Below the pieces are notes generated by a model that saw only the letters and a list, made by a program, of their open reading frames with translations, searched no databases and had not been told where the DNA came from. From NCBI GenBank assembly GCA_934630735.1, contig CAKTWK010000005.1:1-64000 (forward strand): a DNA stretch of 64,000 nt. Reading direction: 5' to 3'. Positions within the stretch are counted from its first letter, which is position 1. The number at the start of each line of letters is the position of its first letter. Shown here one piece after another: positions 57,070 to 64,000 of this stretch. This DNA is from an uncultured Collinsella sp. GTDB lineage: Bacteria > Actinomycetota > Coriobacteriia > Coriobacteriales > Coriobacteriaceae. The position numbers were made by a program, and so were the translations under genes.

Positions 57070-57118
57070 TTTTCCCAGATAAAACCTGCCAAAATAAACC
57101 TGTCCCTTTTTGGCAGGT
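57070..57118 (-). repeat. GGGACAG-loop palindromic repeat, copy 3
   Basis: TTTTCCCAGATAAAACC followed by ACCTGCC...GGCAGGT, nearly identical to 1496-1543, 55 kb away. It abuts the stop codon of the ATPase gene and separates it from the helicase gene, within one presumed operon. Confidence 0.85.
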
Positions 57119-58422
57119 TAGATGGTGAATTCGGCGAAGTTGCGGTCGCCGCCTGCAGTGCCGGTGCCGTCTGTTGCGGCTGCCGGCGCCAGCGCGTCGC
57201 CGCCGACGCTTTGCAGCAGCTCGGCCACATTTGCATCGGGGTTCTGACACAGGATATCGAGCAGCTCGATAAAGTCACGGATGACCTCACGCGGCGTCAA
57301 ATGCGTATCGGCTCCCACGCGGCCGAACTCAATCTTGAGAAAGTCCACCAAGTCGTTCTCGGTAAGCGTGGGCGTCCAGCCAAAGTAGCCGGCATGGATC
57401 TGCATGAGTTTTTCGATGAGCACTAGCAGCTCCTCATAGGTGAGTGGCTGCAGGCGGATGATGGGCGCGAGCATGTCCTTAAGGTCCTCGCGCGCAAAGC
57501 GGCCCTGAGCGAGTCGGCTTCGCAGGGCCTCGTAGGAGAACACGCCGCGGCGGCGGTCTTCGATGGAGGTTGGCGTGCCGCCCATGATCATGCCCAGGTA
57601 CTGCGCCTTGCCCTGGAGCGTGTCGTTGTACATGGTCAGGATCTTCTCGTAGTTGTATTGGCGTGTGATGGCGTTGGGAATCTTATACAGATTCACGAGC
57701 TCGTCGATGAGCACCAGCATACCCTTGTAGCCGCTGCAGACCAAAAAGCGCGCAATGAGCTTAACGTAGTCGTACCAGTCGTCATCGCTGATGATGGTCG
57801 AGGAGCCCAGCTCGGCGCGTGCCTCGCTCTTGGTACGGTACTCGCCGCGAATCCATTTGGTCACGCGGCTCATAGCTTCTTCGTCGCCCTCGGATACGGC
57901 CGCGCGGTAGCGGCGGAGCATGCGGGCGAAGTCGAAGCCGTGGACCATTTCCTCGAGCGGGGCCAGTTGGGCATTGACGGCAGACTCATTGGCATCGGCA
58001 CACGAGGCGACCCAGCGATCCAGGATAAGGTTGAGCGCACCGCCCTCGGGGCGCGTCTTGGTCGATATGTTGCGGATGAGCTCACGGTAGGTGGCAAGGC
58101 CCTGTCCCTGCCCGCCCTGCAGGCGGCGCTCGGGGGATAGGTCGGCATCGGCGACGACGAAACCCTCACCCATGGCGTGCGTGCGGATGGTCTGGAGCAA
58201 AAAGCTCTTGCCGGCGCCGTAACGACCGACTAGAAAGCGGAAGCTTGCGCCACCATCGGCAATGAGGCTCAGATCGGTGAGCAGGGCGCGGATCTCGACC
58301 TCGCGCCCTACGGTGATGTAGGGAAGACCGATGCGCGGGACCACGCCGCCCTTGAGCGAGTTGAGAATGACGGCAGCGACGCGCTTGGGTACGCGGGGTG
58401 CTGCGGATGCGGTATCACTCAT
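57118..58422 (-). CDS. sngB: Shango-type P-loop ATPase (SngB-like, BrxD-related)
   Basis: 434 residues. It has Walker A GRYGAGKSF (residues 66-74) and a Walker B MLVLIDEL followed by VNLYK. The segment RIGLPYITVGREVEIRALL, then FRFLVGRYGAGKS, matches DUF2791/BrxD-type ATPases found in anti-phage systems. Its start overlaps the TerB-domain gene by eight bases (ATGAGTGA), so translation is coupled. In the known three-gene system the ATPase works with the helicase; the mechanism is not settled. Confidence 0.78.
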   Translation of the reverse strand: MSDTASAAPRVPKRVAAVILNSLKGGVVPRIGLPYITVGREVEIRALLTDLSLIADGGASFRFLVGRYGAGKSFLLQTIRTHAMGEGFVVADADLSPERRLQGGQGQGLATYRELIRNISTKTRPEGGALNLILDRWVASCADANESAVNAQLAPLEEMVHGFDFARMLRRYRAAVSEGDEEAMSRVTKWIRGEYRTKSEARAELGSSTIISDDDWYDYVKLIARFLVCSGYKGMLVLIDELVNLYKIPNAITRQYNYEKILTMYNDTLQGKAQYLGMIMGGTPTSIEDRRRGVFSYEALRSRLAQGRFAREDLKDMLAPIIRLQPLTYEELLVLIEKLMQIHAGYFGWTPTLTENDLVDFLKIEFGRVGADTHLTPREVIRDFIELLDILCQNPDANVAELLQSVGGDALAPAAATDGTGTAGGDRNFAEFTI

Positions 58423-60160
58423 AGTCTAGGTATCCTCTCACGTCTGCTTCGTAGTCCTCGATAATTTGCGGTCCTGCCGCGCCAAATTCAATTACGGTGT
58501 CACCCACCAGGTCAAAGAGCGCTTCGTTGATGCTATCGACGAGCATGTCCTCACTCTTGCCCGACTGTGCCACCGCCGACGCCGTCTGCGCTGCGTTTTG
58601 CTCGAGTAGTGCTCGAAGATAGGCGTCTGCGGCGGGATCGAGTGCGGACGCGGTGTCGGCGGGCGCGGGCGTTGGCGCGAGGAGCGGGGCTACGACGCCA
58701 AACTGCTCGGTGGAGATGGTCGGATCGCTAGCCTCGTCCTGCTGCATGGTCGTCGCGACTGGTTCGGCGATCGTGTCGGCCACGGGCTCGGCTTCCCGTC
58801 GTTCGGCAACTGCCACCTCGGCATCCGCAAGCGTGCCGTCCTCGCGTTCCTCGTCGATCAAAAGCGCTTCGCGCGTTTGTGCGGCAGCGCTCCGAATGTG
58901 CCCCAGCTGGCTCAAATCGATATCGATCTTGACGGGCTGGTGTGCGGCGTCCCACGAAAGCCATGCCACAATCTCGTCATCGATAATCTTGGCCAGATAT
59001 TTGGGGACCTTTTCTTCCTTAAGGGGATGGGCGGGGTCCAGCGCCAGGCGCAGGCGTTGGTCGCAGGCGCGCATCATTTCACCGAGCTTGCTGCTCTTTT
59101 GCCTACTACCGTGGATACGCATGCATTCCCAAAAGCCGTTTTGGCAACGGTAGATATGGATAGGGTCCAGACGGTACTCGCAGTCCTCATGGCGCTCGGG
59201 CGCAAAGAATACGGCCGAGGCAAACATGGTATAGGGCATGGCCGTCTCCTCCCCAAACAAGCTCGCTACGATGCCGGTCTTTCGGTGCGTGTCATAGTAG
59301 CGCGCCATACGGACATACACGGCGCATGCCACGTGGCGCAGGTCGCGATGGTGGGAACGGTCGAGCCGTGAGTTATTCAAGTTGTACGTCGAGAGCGCGT
59401 CGATGGCAGCCATGAGCCGCTCCTCATGCGCCTCATCGGGCGGAAGGGGGAGCGTGGGCTCGGATTTCTTTCGACGCGCAGGCGGCAGGTCCGACGGCGC
59501 CGGCGCGGGTACAAGGTCTCGCGCTGCGCGGCGCAGCTCGATGAGGGCGTTGTCGAATGCGACGGTTTTAGAGTCGCGAAGCAGCTTGGGGTCGAGCTCA
59601 TGGAACACGGCGTAGTCCTGCAGCCACACGCGTGCGAAACGGTCGATGCCGGGTTCAAAGGCGCGATAGGCATCCCAGAATGCCTTGATCTTGTCATAGC
59701 CGTCACGCGGATTGTCGACGCCAATGCCGCAAATCAATTCGTAGAGATACAGAAAAGCAAACGAGGTCGATGTCTCCTCGATATTGCCGCGGCGCACTTG
59801 GGCACGCCAGGTAAAGTAGCCGCGCAACTGTCGATCGCTCATGGCATTGTAGGTGGGAAAGTACGACTTAAAGGTGCCGTTGTAGGGGCAATCGTCCTCG
59901 AAGTCGGCCATCAGCAGGCCTTGGCGGTAAAAGAGCTCCGCCTCCGATAGCCAACGTCCCGCGCCGCCTTTGGGATCATCTTGCCAGCGTGATATCTCGC
60001 GCATCTTGCGGTACTGGTCGGGGAGGAAGTTCTGCATCTGACGACCGGTCTTGAGAATCGGCTCGTCAGCATAGATTTCGTTTGAGAAGCGGGCGGACTG
60101 ATGGGTCCGGGCCTCGGCCATAATGCGCTCGATGAGCATCTTGACGTCCTGGTCGGCCAC
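58415..60160 (-). CDS. sngA: Shango-type TerB-domain protein (SngA-like)
   Basis: 581 residues. Residues about 70-200 resemble a TerB-N domain (AELFYRQGLLMADFEDDCPY, then YFPTYNAMSDRQLRGYFTW and FAFLYLYELICGIG). The middle is rich in Arg/Tyr and the C-terminal part (from about 440) is Ala/Glu/Thr-rich and low in complexity before a final acidic segment. It starts at GTG 60160 with GGAGAGG ahead. It is the promoter-proximal gene of the TerB-ATPase-helicase cassette, the gene order I recall for Shango. Identification is by architecture and synteny. Confidence 0.72.
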   Translation of the reverse strand: MADQDVKMLIERIMAEARTHQSARFSNEIYADEPILKTGRQMQNFLPDQYRKMREISRWQDDPKGGAGRWLSEAELFYRQGLLMADFEDDCPYNGTFKSYFPTYNAMSDRQLRGYFTWRAQVRRGNIEETSTSFAFLYLYELICGIGVDNPRDGYDKIKAFWDAYRAFEPGIDRFARVWLQDYAVFHELDPKLLRDSKTVAFDNALIELRRAARDLVPAPAPSDLPPARRKKSEPTLPLPPDEAHEERLMAAIDALSTYNLNNSRLDRSHHRDLRHVACAVYVRMARYYDTHRKTGIVASLFGEETAMPYTMFASAVFFAPERHEDCEYRLDPIHIYRCQNGFWECMRIHGSRQKSSKLGEMMRACDQRLRLALDPAHPLKEEKVPKYLAKIIDDEIVAWLSWDAAHQPVKIDIDLSQLGHIRSAAAQTREALLIDEEREDGTLADAEVAVAERREAEPVADTIAEPVATTMQQDEASDPTISTEQFGVVAPLLAPTPAPADTASALDPAADAYLRALLEQNAAQTASAVAQSGKSEDMLVDSINEALFDLVGDTVIEFGAAGPQIIEDYEADVRGYLDYE

Positions 60161-60249
60161 CGCCCTCTCCTCTCCCTATACGGTGTCGGTGACCCCATAT
60201 CATAGCACAGCATCAAACAGATGTTCGAGATACCGCTGTGTAGATAGAT

Positions 60250-60966
60250 TTAGAACAGGAGGGCGTAGATGACGGCGATGACGACGGAGGGAAGCATGTT
60301 GGCCGTGCGGAAGGTCTGAGGTCGAATAAGGTTAACGCCAACACAGAAGATGAGCATGGAGCCCACAAGCGAAAGGCTGTCGAGGGCTGCGGTGGTCATG
60401 ATGGGGGAGAGTGCGCCGGCAAAAAGCGTGATCGTGCCCTGGAATACGGCAACGGGCAGGGCCGAGAAGATGCAGCCGCGGCCAAGCGAGGCCGTCATGG
60501 TGCAGACGATGATGCAGTCCAGCGCGCCCTTCAGGGCAAGCGTGGACCAGTCGCCGAGCAGACCGTCCTGAATCGATCCTACGATGGCCATGGCGCCGAT
60601 GCACACGGTGAGCGATGCCGAGACAAAGGCGTTGGTGAACTCGTTATCGCCCTCACTGCCGGTTTTGCGCTTGAGCCATTCGCCGAGGTTCTCGATGGCG
60701 GCCTCCAGGTTGATGGCCTCGCCGATGAGCGAACCGAGGGCAAATGAGACGATAAGCATGGTGGTACCGGTGGTCGTCAACGCCTCTCCATCGATAACGA
60801 GCATCTTTTGCATGGTGCCGCCCAGGCCGATAAACAGAACGCACAACCCCGACGCCTTCATGAGCGTGTCTTGGATGCGGGGCGTAATGAAGCGCCCACC
60901 CATGAGGCCCAGCAGACCGCCCGCGATCAAAAGCGCGACGTTGATGATCGTTCCTAAACCCGGCAT
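60250..60966 (-). CDS. DUF554 membrane protein
   Basis: 238 residues with about seven hydrophobic segments. GLGTIINVALLIAGGLLGLMGG, LCVLFIGLGGTMQ and ASLTVCIGAMAIVGSIQDGLLGD are characteristic of the YdfK/DUF554 family, whose transport or sensing function is unknown. AGGAGGG precedes ATG 60966; an upstream in-frame ATG at 60990 would put the ribosome site inside the gene. It lies just upstream of the Shango-like cassette on the same strand? No: it lies downstream of the exported-protein genes and upstream of sngA, with 89 bases before the sngA start. Confidence 0.85.
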   Translation of the reverse strand: MPGLGTIINVALLIAGGLLGLMGGRFITPRIQDTLMKASGLCVLFIGLGGTMQKMLVIDGEALTTTGTTMLIVSFALGSLIGEAINLEAAIENLGEWLKRKTGSEGDNEFTNAFVSASLTVCIGAMAIVGSIQDGLLGDWSTLALKGALDCIIVCTMTASLGRGCIFSALPVAVFQGTITLFAGALSPIMTTAALDSLSLVGSMLIFCVGVNLIRPQTFRTANMLPSVVIAVIYALLF

Positions 60967-61055
60967 GAACCCTCCTGTAATTGATGCCAACGCGGCAATC
61001 GTAGCAGAACGGGGAGGGGGACGCTCAGCATCCGAGCCAAGCGACGGTTAGCGGT

Positions 61056-62456
61056 CTAGGACAGGACGGGACTAAAGTCGAAGCGCAGCGTCATGAGGTG
61101 CTGCGGGGATTCGATGGCTGCGGCAATGATGTCGGCATCTCGTGCACGATCGAACCCTTCAAGTTCCATTTGATAGGGGACGTCTTCTTGGATACCGATG
61201 CGACGAGGAACCAAAAGCTTGGTTCCGTCGAATTCTTCGGTTCGCGTTCCGTCTGCTGCAACGGAATAAAGGTGCAACTTGGCGGTCGTTGTGGCATCAA
61301 GTGCCGAGATAGCTTGGATATCGTTCGATGCGCTCCTTGCTCCCATTGCTGTAAGTGCCGTAGGCGCGACGACTTCACCCGAAGGCAAAAAGACGAGCTC
61401 GACGGTATTGGGGAATGCGATGAGGATATTTTTGCGGCGGGGCCCACCGGCAGCGACTGGCTCAATGCTTGCGGCATCGACGGTTTCCGTGTGGTCGAGC
61501 GCGACCATCATGCAACAGTTGCCTTCGTCGACATCTGGGGGAGCGGCAAAGTCCAGGCCGTCTTTCGGTTGGGGATCGCCTAGTTCGGTGGCGGTGCCGC
61601 CTGGCTTCTCGAGAGGAGCCGCAGCGTTGTCTTCTGATGATGCATCGTCTGCATCGTCAACATGTGCCGGTGCGTCTGCGACCTCGTCTTTGGGGGATTT
61701 GTCATTATCGCTAGATATAGGAGCAGCAATCCCGACGGACCCCACTCCGTGCCATGTCATTTGGAGCAGCGCCGGATCGGCGAGAATGCGCTGCACACCT
61801 TGCGCCTGGGTATCGATATTGATGGGGGCGGGTTCTGATCCGCGCGTGAGGATGAGCGAGCCCTTCTGTCTGGCGCTTTGAGCCTCTTGGTCGTCCGCGT
61901 CGCCGGCGTAGAACAGCAAAGGCGCATCTCCCGTTGCGATGGCTTCGGTGTCCGCCTTGGTCAGTCGCAGCGATGCCGTAAAGGAGATGATGGGCTGCGC
62001 GCCATCGACATTCGAAGGAACGCAGCCCAGGCATACACCCCCTTCTTCTTCATAGGCCGCGCTGTCGAAGACGACCTTCGCCCCGTTCGCCGAGTCATCG
62101 ACCGAGTCAATATCGATGCGCAGCTCTAGGTCGCATGGGTCGCCATCGGCGTCGACTGCGGCCGATTTCCATGTGCAGATGGCACAACCTGTCTGGGGGC
62201 CGTTCTCCTTGTCCGGTCGCTTGATATCCACGACTATCGAGTCGGCCGTATTGCGGTGAAGGCATCCCGAGGTTCGGACCGTGGCGTGTGCGAGCGAAAA
62301 ACGTTGGCAGGCGACGATGCCCGACGAATTCGCCACGGGGTTCAGAGCTTGCGGTAAGGAGTTTGCCGTGGCGGGCGTCGCCCAAGCGGCGAGAGGCGTA
62401 CCGCTCGCCAGTGCGCTGCAGAGCGCGGCAACGGGCAAAAGGTTTTTGGGTGCCAT
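61056..62456 (-). CDS. Exported protein of unknown function, Cys-rich
   Basis: 466 residues. A signal peptide (MAPKNLLPVAALCSALASG, cleavage likely after WATPATA or nearby) is followed by an extracellular chain with several paired cysteines (GCAICTW, GGVCLGCVPS, EGNCCMM), suggesting disulfides or metal binding. The middle (about 255-310) is an Asp/Ala-rich linker. No sorting motif or membrane anchor is seen at the C terminus. TAGGAGAACC precedes the ATG. It is the last gene of a run of exported-protein genes starting beyond the right edge. No family is recognised. Confidence 0.7.
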   Translation of the reverse strand: MAPKNLLPVAALCSALASGTPLAAWATPATANSLPQALNPVANSSGIVACQRFSLAHATVRTSGCLHRNTADSIVVDIKRPDKENGPQTGCAICTWKSAAVDADGDPCDLELRIDIDSVDDSANGAKVVFDSAAYEEEGGVCLGCVPSNVDGAQPIISFTASLRLTKADTEAIATGDAPLLFYAGDADDQEAQSARQKGSLILTRGSEPAPINIDTQAQGVQRILADPALLQMTWHGVGSVGIAAPISSDNDKSPKDEVADAPAHVDDADDASSEDNAAAPLEKPGGTATELGDPQPKDGLDFAAPPDVDEGNCCMMVALDHTETVDAASIEPVAAGGPRRKNILIAFPNTVELVFLPSGEVVAPTALTAMGARSASNDIQAISALDATTTAKLHLYSVAADGTRTEEFDGTKLLVPRRIGIQEDVPYQMELEGFDRARDADIIAAAIESPQHLMTLRFDFSPVLS

Positions 62457-62495
62457 GGTTCTCCTATCTATTCCGCGTACTCCGGTCGTGCTTGG

Positions 62496-62756
62496 CTATT
62501 GGTTGCGTTTGATGTGCAGGCCAAGGCACGTCAGTCCTGTTCCCGCCGTGGCGACGCCTACCGCAATGAGTTGCCGGGTGTCGCTCGTCTGAGCGAGCGG
62601 CTCGTGACGGCTGTCGCGATTAAGGCCCGAAAGGTCGACGGTCACTTCTGTGGCCGCCTGTGCTTGCTCTTGTTGAGCAAAGGCCATGGCAGGTGCGGAC
62701 GCCAAGATGCCGACGATGGCGGCCAGTGCAATCGCCTTAGGACGTGGCGTGCGCAC
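62496..62756 (-). CDS. Small exported protein with LAQTS sorting-like signal
   Basis: 86 residues. A basic n-region (RTPRPK) and hydrophobic core (AIALAAIVGILASAPAMAFA) form a signal peptide. The mature chain is only about 35 residues before PLAQTSDTRQ, a hydrophobic stretch (LIAVGVATAGTGLTCLGL) and HIKRNQ: the order of a class E (LAXTG) sorting signal, with Ser in place of Gly. I choose GTG 62756, which overlaps the upstream gene by 20 bases; there is no strong ribosome site, so coupling is likely. It may be a small wall-anchored or pilin-like subunit. Confidence 0.6.
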   Translation of the reverse strand: MRTPRPKAIALAAIVGILASAPAMAFAQQEQAQAATEVTVDLSGLNRDSRHEPLAQTSDTRQLIAVGVATAGTGLTCLGLHIKRNQ

Positions 62757-63339
62757 CGGGCTCGACCGTCCAGGTGATGCTTGCCACTTGATCTCCCGTA
62801 CCGGTGGCGTGGTAGATGTCACGCGTGACGCGGGCGACGTGGCCACTCACATTGAGCTTGATTTTGTCCGTTCCGTCGGTAATGCCCTGGTACTTCATGT
62901 CGAAGCTTGCGTCTTTGGAAAGATCGAGGCCCGTAGTCTGAGTCGCCGAGCTGGCATCCTTTTCTCCCTTATCGGGGCCAACCTTAAAATCGATGGAGTT
63001 CTGGGCCGAGCCCGTCTTTGCGTCTGCAACGATTGTCCAGTCGTTCTTGGCCGTGACCTTCATGTTGGTGACGTGGATGCCATATGCCGAGAGGTTGTCG
63101 ATGGTAATCGTCTTGTCGGAGGGTCCTACAAGCGTTCCGTCGGCTTTGGCGGCAAAGGGGATGACCGTTGGCGCCTTAAACGAAACATTGCTAATGTCGG
63201 CCTTCACCGTCACATCGGTGGTTCCAACGCGCACCTCTGCCATGGCCGCCGTTGGCGCGGCGCCCATCGCAAGTGCGAGCGCAAGCCCTGCGCCCACGGC
63301 GAGTGCCCTGGCTCCGCTCAGGTTCATGGGTGTGTTCAT
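62737..63339 (-). CDS. Exported protein, possible pilin-like or WxL-like subunit
   Basis: 200 residues. The signal peptide MNTPMNLSGARALAVGAGLA, then LALAMGAAPTAAMA, precedes a beta-rich mature chain with VIPFAAKADGTLVGPSD, then YGIHVTNMKVTAKNDWTIV. There are no cysteines, and no sorting signal or membrane anchor at the C terminus. AGAAAGGATCG precedes the ATG. The repeating strand pattern and lack of enzyme motifs suggest a structural surface subunit. It overlaps the small LAQTS gene and follows a membrane-anchored gene by 87 bases, so the three probably act together. Confidence 0.65.
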   Translation of the reverse strand: MNTPMNLSGARALAVGAGLALALAMGAAPTAAMAEVRVGTTDVTVKADISNVSFKAPTVIPFAAKADGTLVGPSDKTITIDNLSAYGIHVTNMKVTAKNDWTIVADAKTGSAQNSIDFKVGPDKGEKDASSATQTTGLDLSKDASFDMKYQGITDGTDKIKLNVSGHVARVTRDIYHATGTGDQVASITWTVEPGAHATS

Positions 63340-63426
63340 AATCGATCCTTTCTGCTCGTCACGGACTGTTTCCGTGATGGTTGGACGAATGGGGACAGGA
63401 TGCTGCCCCTGCGAGCGCGTCGGCCA

Positions 63427-63936
63427 TTAGCCTTCTGCCTGGGCCACCCGCACTTTGACGCGCGTCGGATTGCCGTGGGTGTCATAAGTCTTGGCATCGA
63501 GTGCCTGAATCTCGATATATGCCTCGCCTTCTTGGATATCGCCGGCGGGGCAGGTCTCAACCGTCTTGCCGGCTTCGACCACACCGGACTCATAGATGGT
63601 CTCGTCGTTTTGAATCACGCGGAAGCGCTGGGGAAACTTGTTGTCTTGGACGTTTTGCACGTTGACGCGCAACTTGCCGCCTTTCTGCAACTGTGCGACC
63701 GGCGCGACCGAGATCGTCATCATGTTGTCGCGGACGATGGCGTCGAGCTCATCCTGGATTTCTTGGCGCGATTTACCCTCTGCCGTCGTGACTGAGGCGC
63801 CCGCTTCGGGCACGGGCTGCGACTGCCAGGCGTATAGCCCTACGGCGATGAGGGCGCAGACGATAGCCAGGCAGACAACGACGAGTTTCTTGCGACGCCC
63901 CAGCCCTGCAAGGCGGGGCGGCTTCTTCGCACTCAT
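63427..63936 (-). CDS. Membrane-anchored protein of unknown function
   Basis: 169 residues: a short basic cytoplasmic start (SAKKPPRLAGLGRRKK), one membrane helix (about 17-37, LVVVCLAIVCALIAVGLYAW) and an extracellular part with a predicted beta-sandwich-like pattern (KLRVNVQNVQDNKFPQRFRV, ETIYESGVVEAG). A single Cys sits in VETCPAG. Its start overlaps the stop of the upstream partial gene (ATGA). It appears to belong to a surface-structure operon with the two exported genes downstream. No family is recognised. Confidence 0.65.
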   Translation of the reverse strand: MSAKKPPRLAGLGRRKKLVVVCLAIVCALIAVGLYAWQSQPVPEAGASVTTAEGKSRQEIQDELDAIVRDNMMTISVAPVAQLQKGGKLRVNVQNVQDNKFPQRFRVIQNDETIYESGVVEAGKTVETCPAGDIQEGEAYIEIQALDAKTYDTHGNPTRVKVRVAQAEG

Positions 63937-64000
63937 GCGGCGTCCTTGGTGGTGTAGATGCGTGCGAACGTGGACGGGTCCGCCCCAAAGAGCATATGAA
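63933..64000 (-). CDS. C-terminal fragment of an unidentified protein
   Basis: The window ends inside this gene; only HMLFGADPSTFARIYTTKDAA and the stop are visible. The stop overlaps the next start by four bases, as expected in an operon. No function can be assigned from 21 residues; a gene for surface assembly would fit the neighbours. Confidence 0.5.
   Translation of the reverse strand, partial: HMLFGADPSTFARIYTTKDAA

Noticed and set aside
1..64000. tRNA or rRNA genes
   Set aside because: I looked for GTTCGAATCC-type T-loops and cloverleaf arms in the intergenic regions and found none. The GTTCAAAGG at about 1351 belongs to the TPP aptamer.

Overview
The window looks like chromosome from a Collinsella-like gut anaerobe (Coriobacteriia, Actinomycetota). 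This is inferred from the G+C-rich codon use, Shine-Dalgarno-led genes, an intact choloylglycine hydrolase gene, a reverse rubrerythrin, beta-glucoside-family PTS permeases and LAXTG-type (class E) sorting signals. No respiratory, phage-structural, rRNA or tRNA genes were seen.

Layout, left to right. 1-1.4 kb: a minus-strand thiamine salvage operon (thiM, thiamine-binding protein, thiE) behind a TPP riboswitch and attenuator. 1.6-6.1 kb: HAD phosphatase, LysR regulator, MetE-like methyltransferase and a uracil permease. 6.2-12.4 kb: an esterase, two tandemly duplicated cell-wall beta-helix proteins and a purine permease whose 3' end was copied along with them. 12.6-20.3 kb: a degenerate peptide deformylase, bile salt hydrolase, Kup, an EamA exporter with its LysR regulator, and an AlaA aminotransferase fused to an XRE DNA-binding domain. 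20.5-27.1 kb: an unusual locus with an amidohydrolase-fold protein, two ceramidase-fold proteins, a PTS EIIBC, a LysR regulator and a second deformylase homologue. 27.3-38.4 kb: an MFS pump, an RGG-repeat protein, pdxS-pdxT with divergent pdxR, a PD-(D/E)XK-like protein bracketed by copies of an intergenic repeat, rubrerythrin and an alcohol/aldehyde dehydrogenase pair. 38.4-43 kb: two tiny genes, a phosphoesterase, and an antiterminator-PTS-ChbG sugar system. 43-54.5 kb: a DUF2130 protein, a DUF3516 helicase, TrmB, a Trm9-like methyltransferase, an XRE/DUF4097 pair, Elp3 and a spermidine-synthase-like protein. 54.5-60.2 kb: a three-gene cassette matching the Shango anti-phage system. 60.2-64 kb: a DUF554 membrane protein and a run of exported proteins, one with a LAQTS sorting signal.

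Intergenic space is rich in structured repeats. One family (three copies of about 122 bp) has CTAAGTGAGTAG ends that supply the last codons and stop of two genes. A second has variable palindromic arms around a constant GGGACAG loop. A third has a conserved core inside outer stems that differ between copies. These, the ceramidase-like/PTS locus, the Elp3 plus Trm9-like neighbourhood and the XRE-AlaA fusion with its own palindromic operator are the most interesting leads. All functional statements come from reading motifs; no database search was possible.
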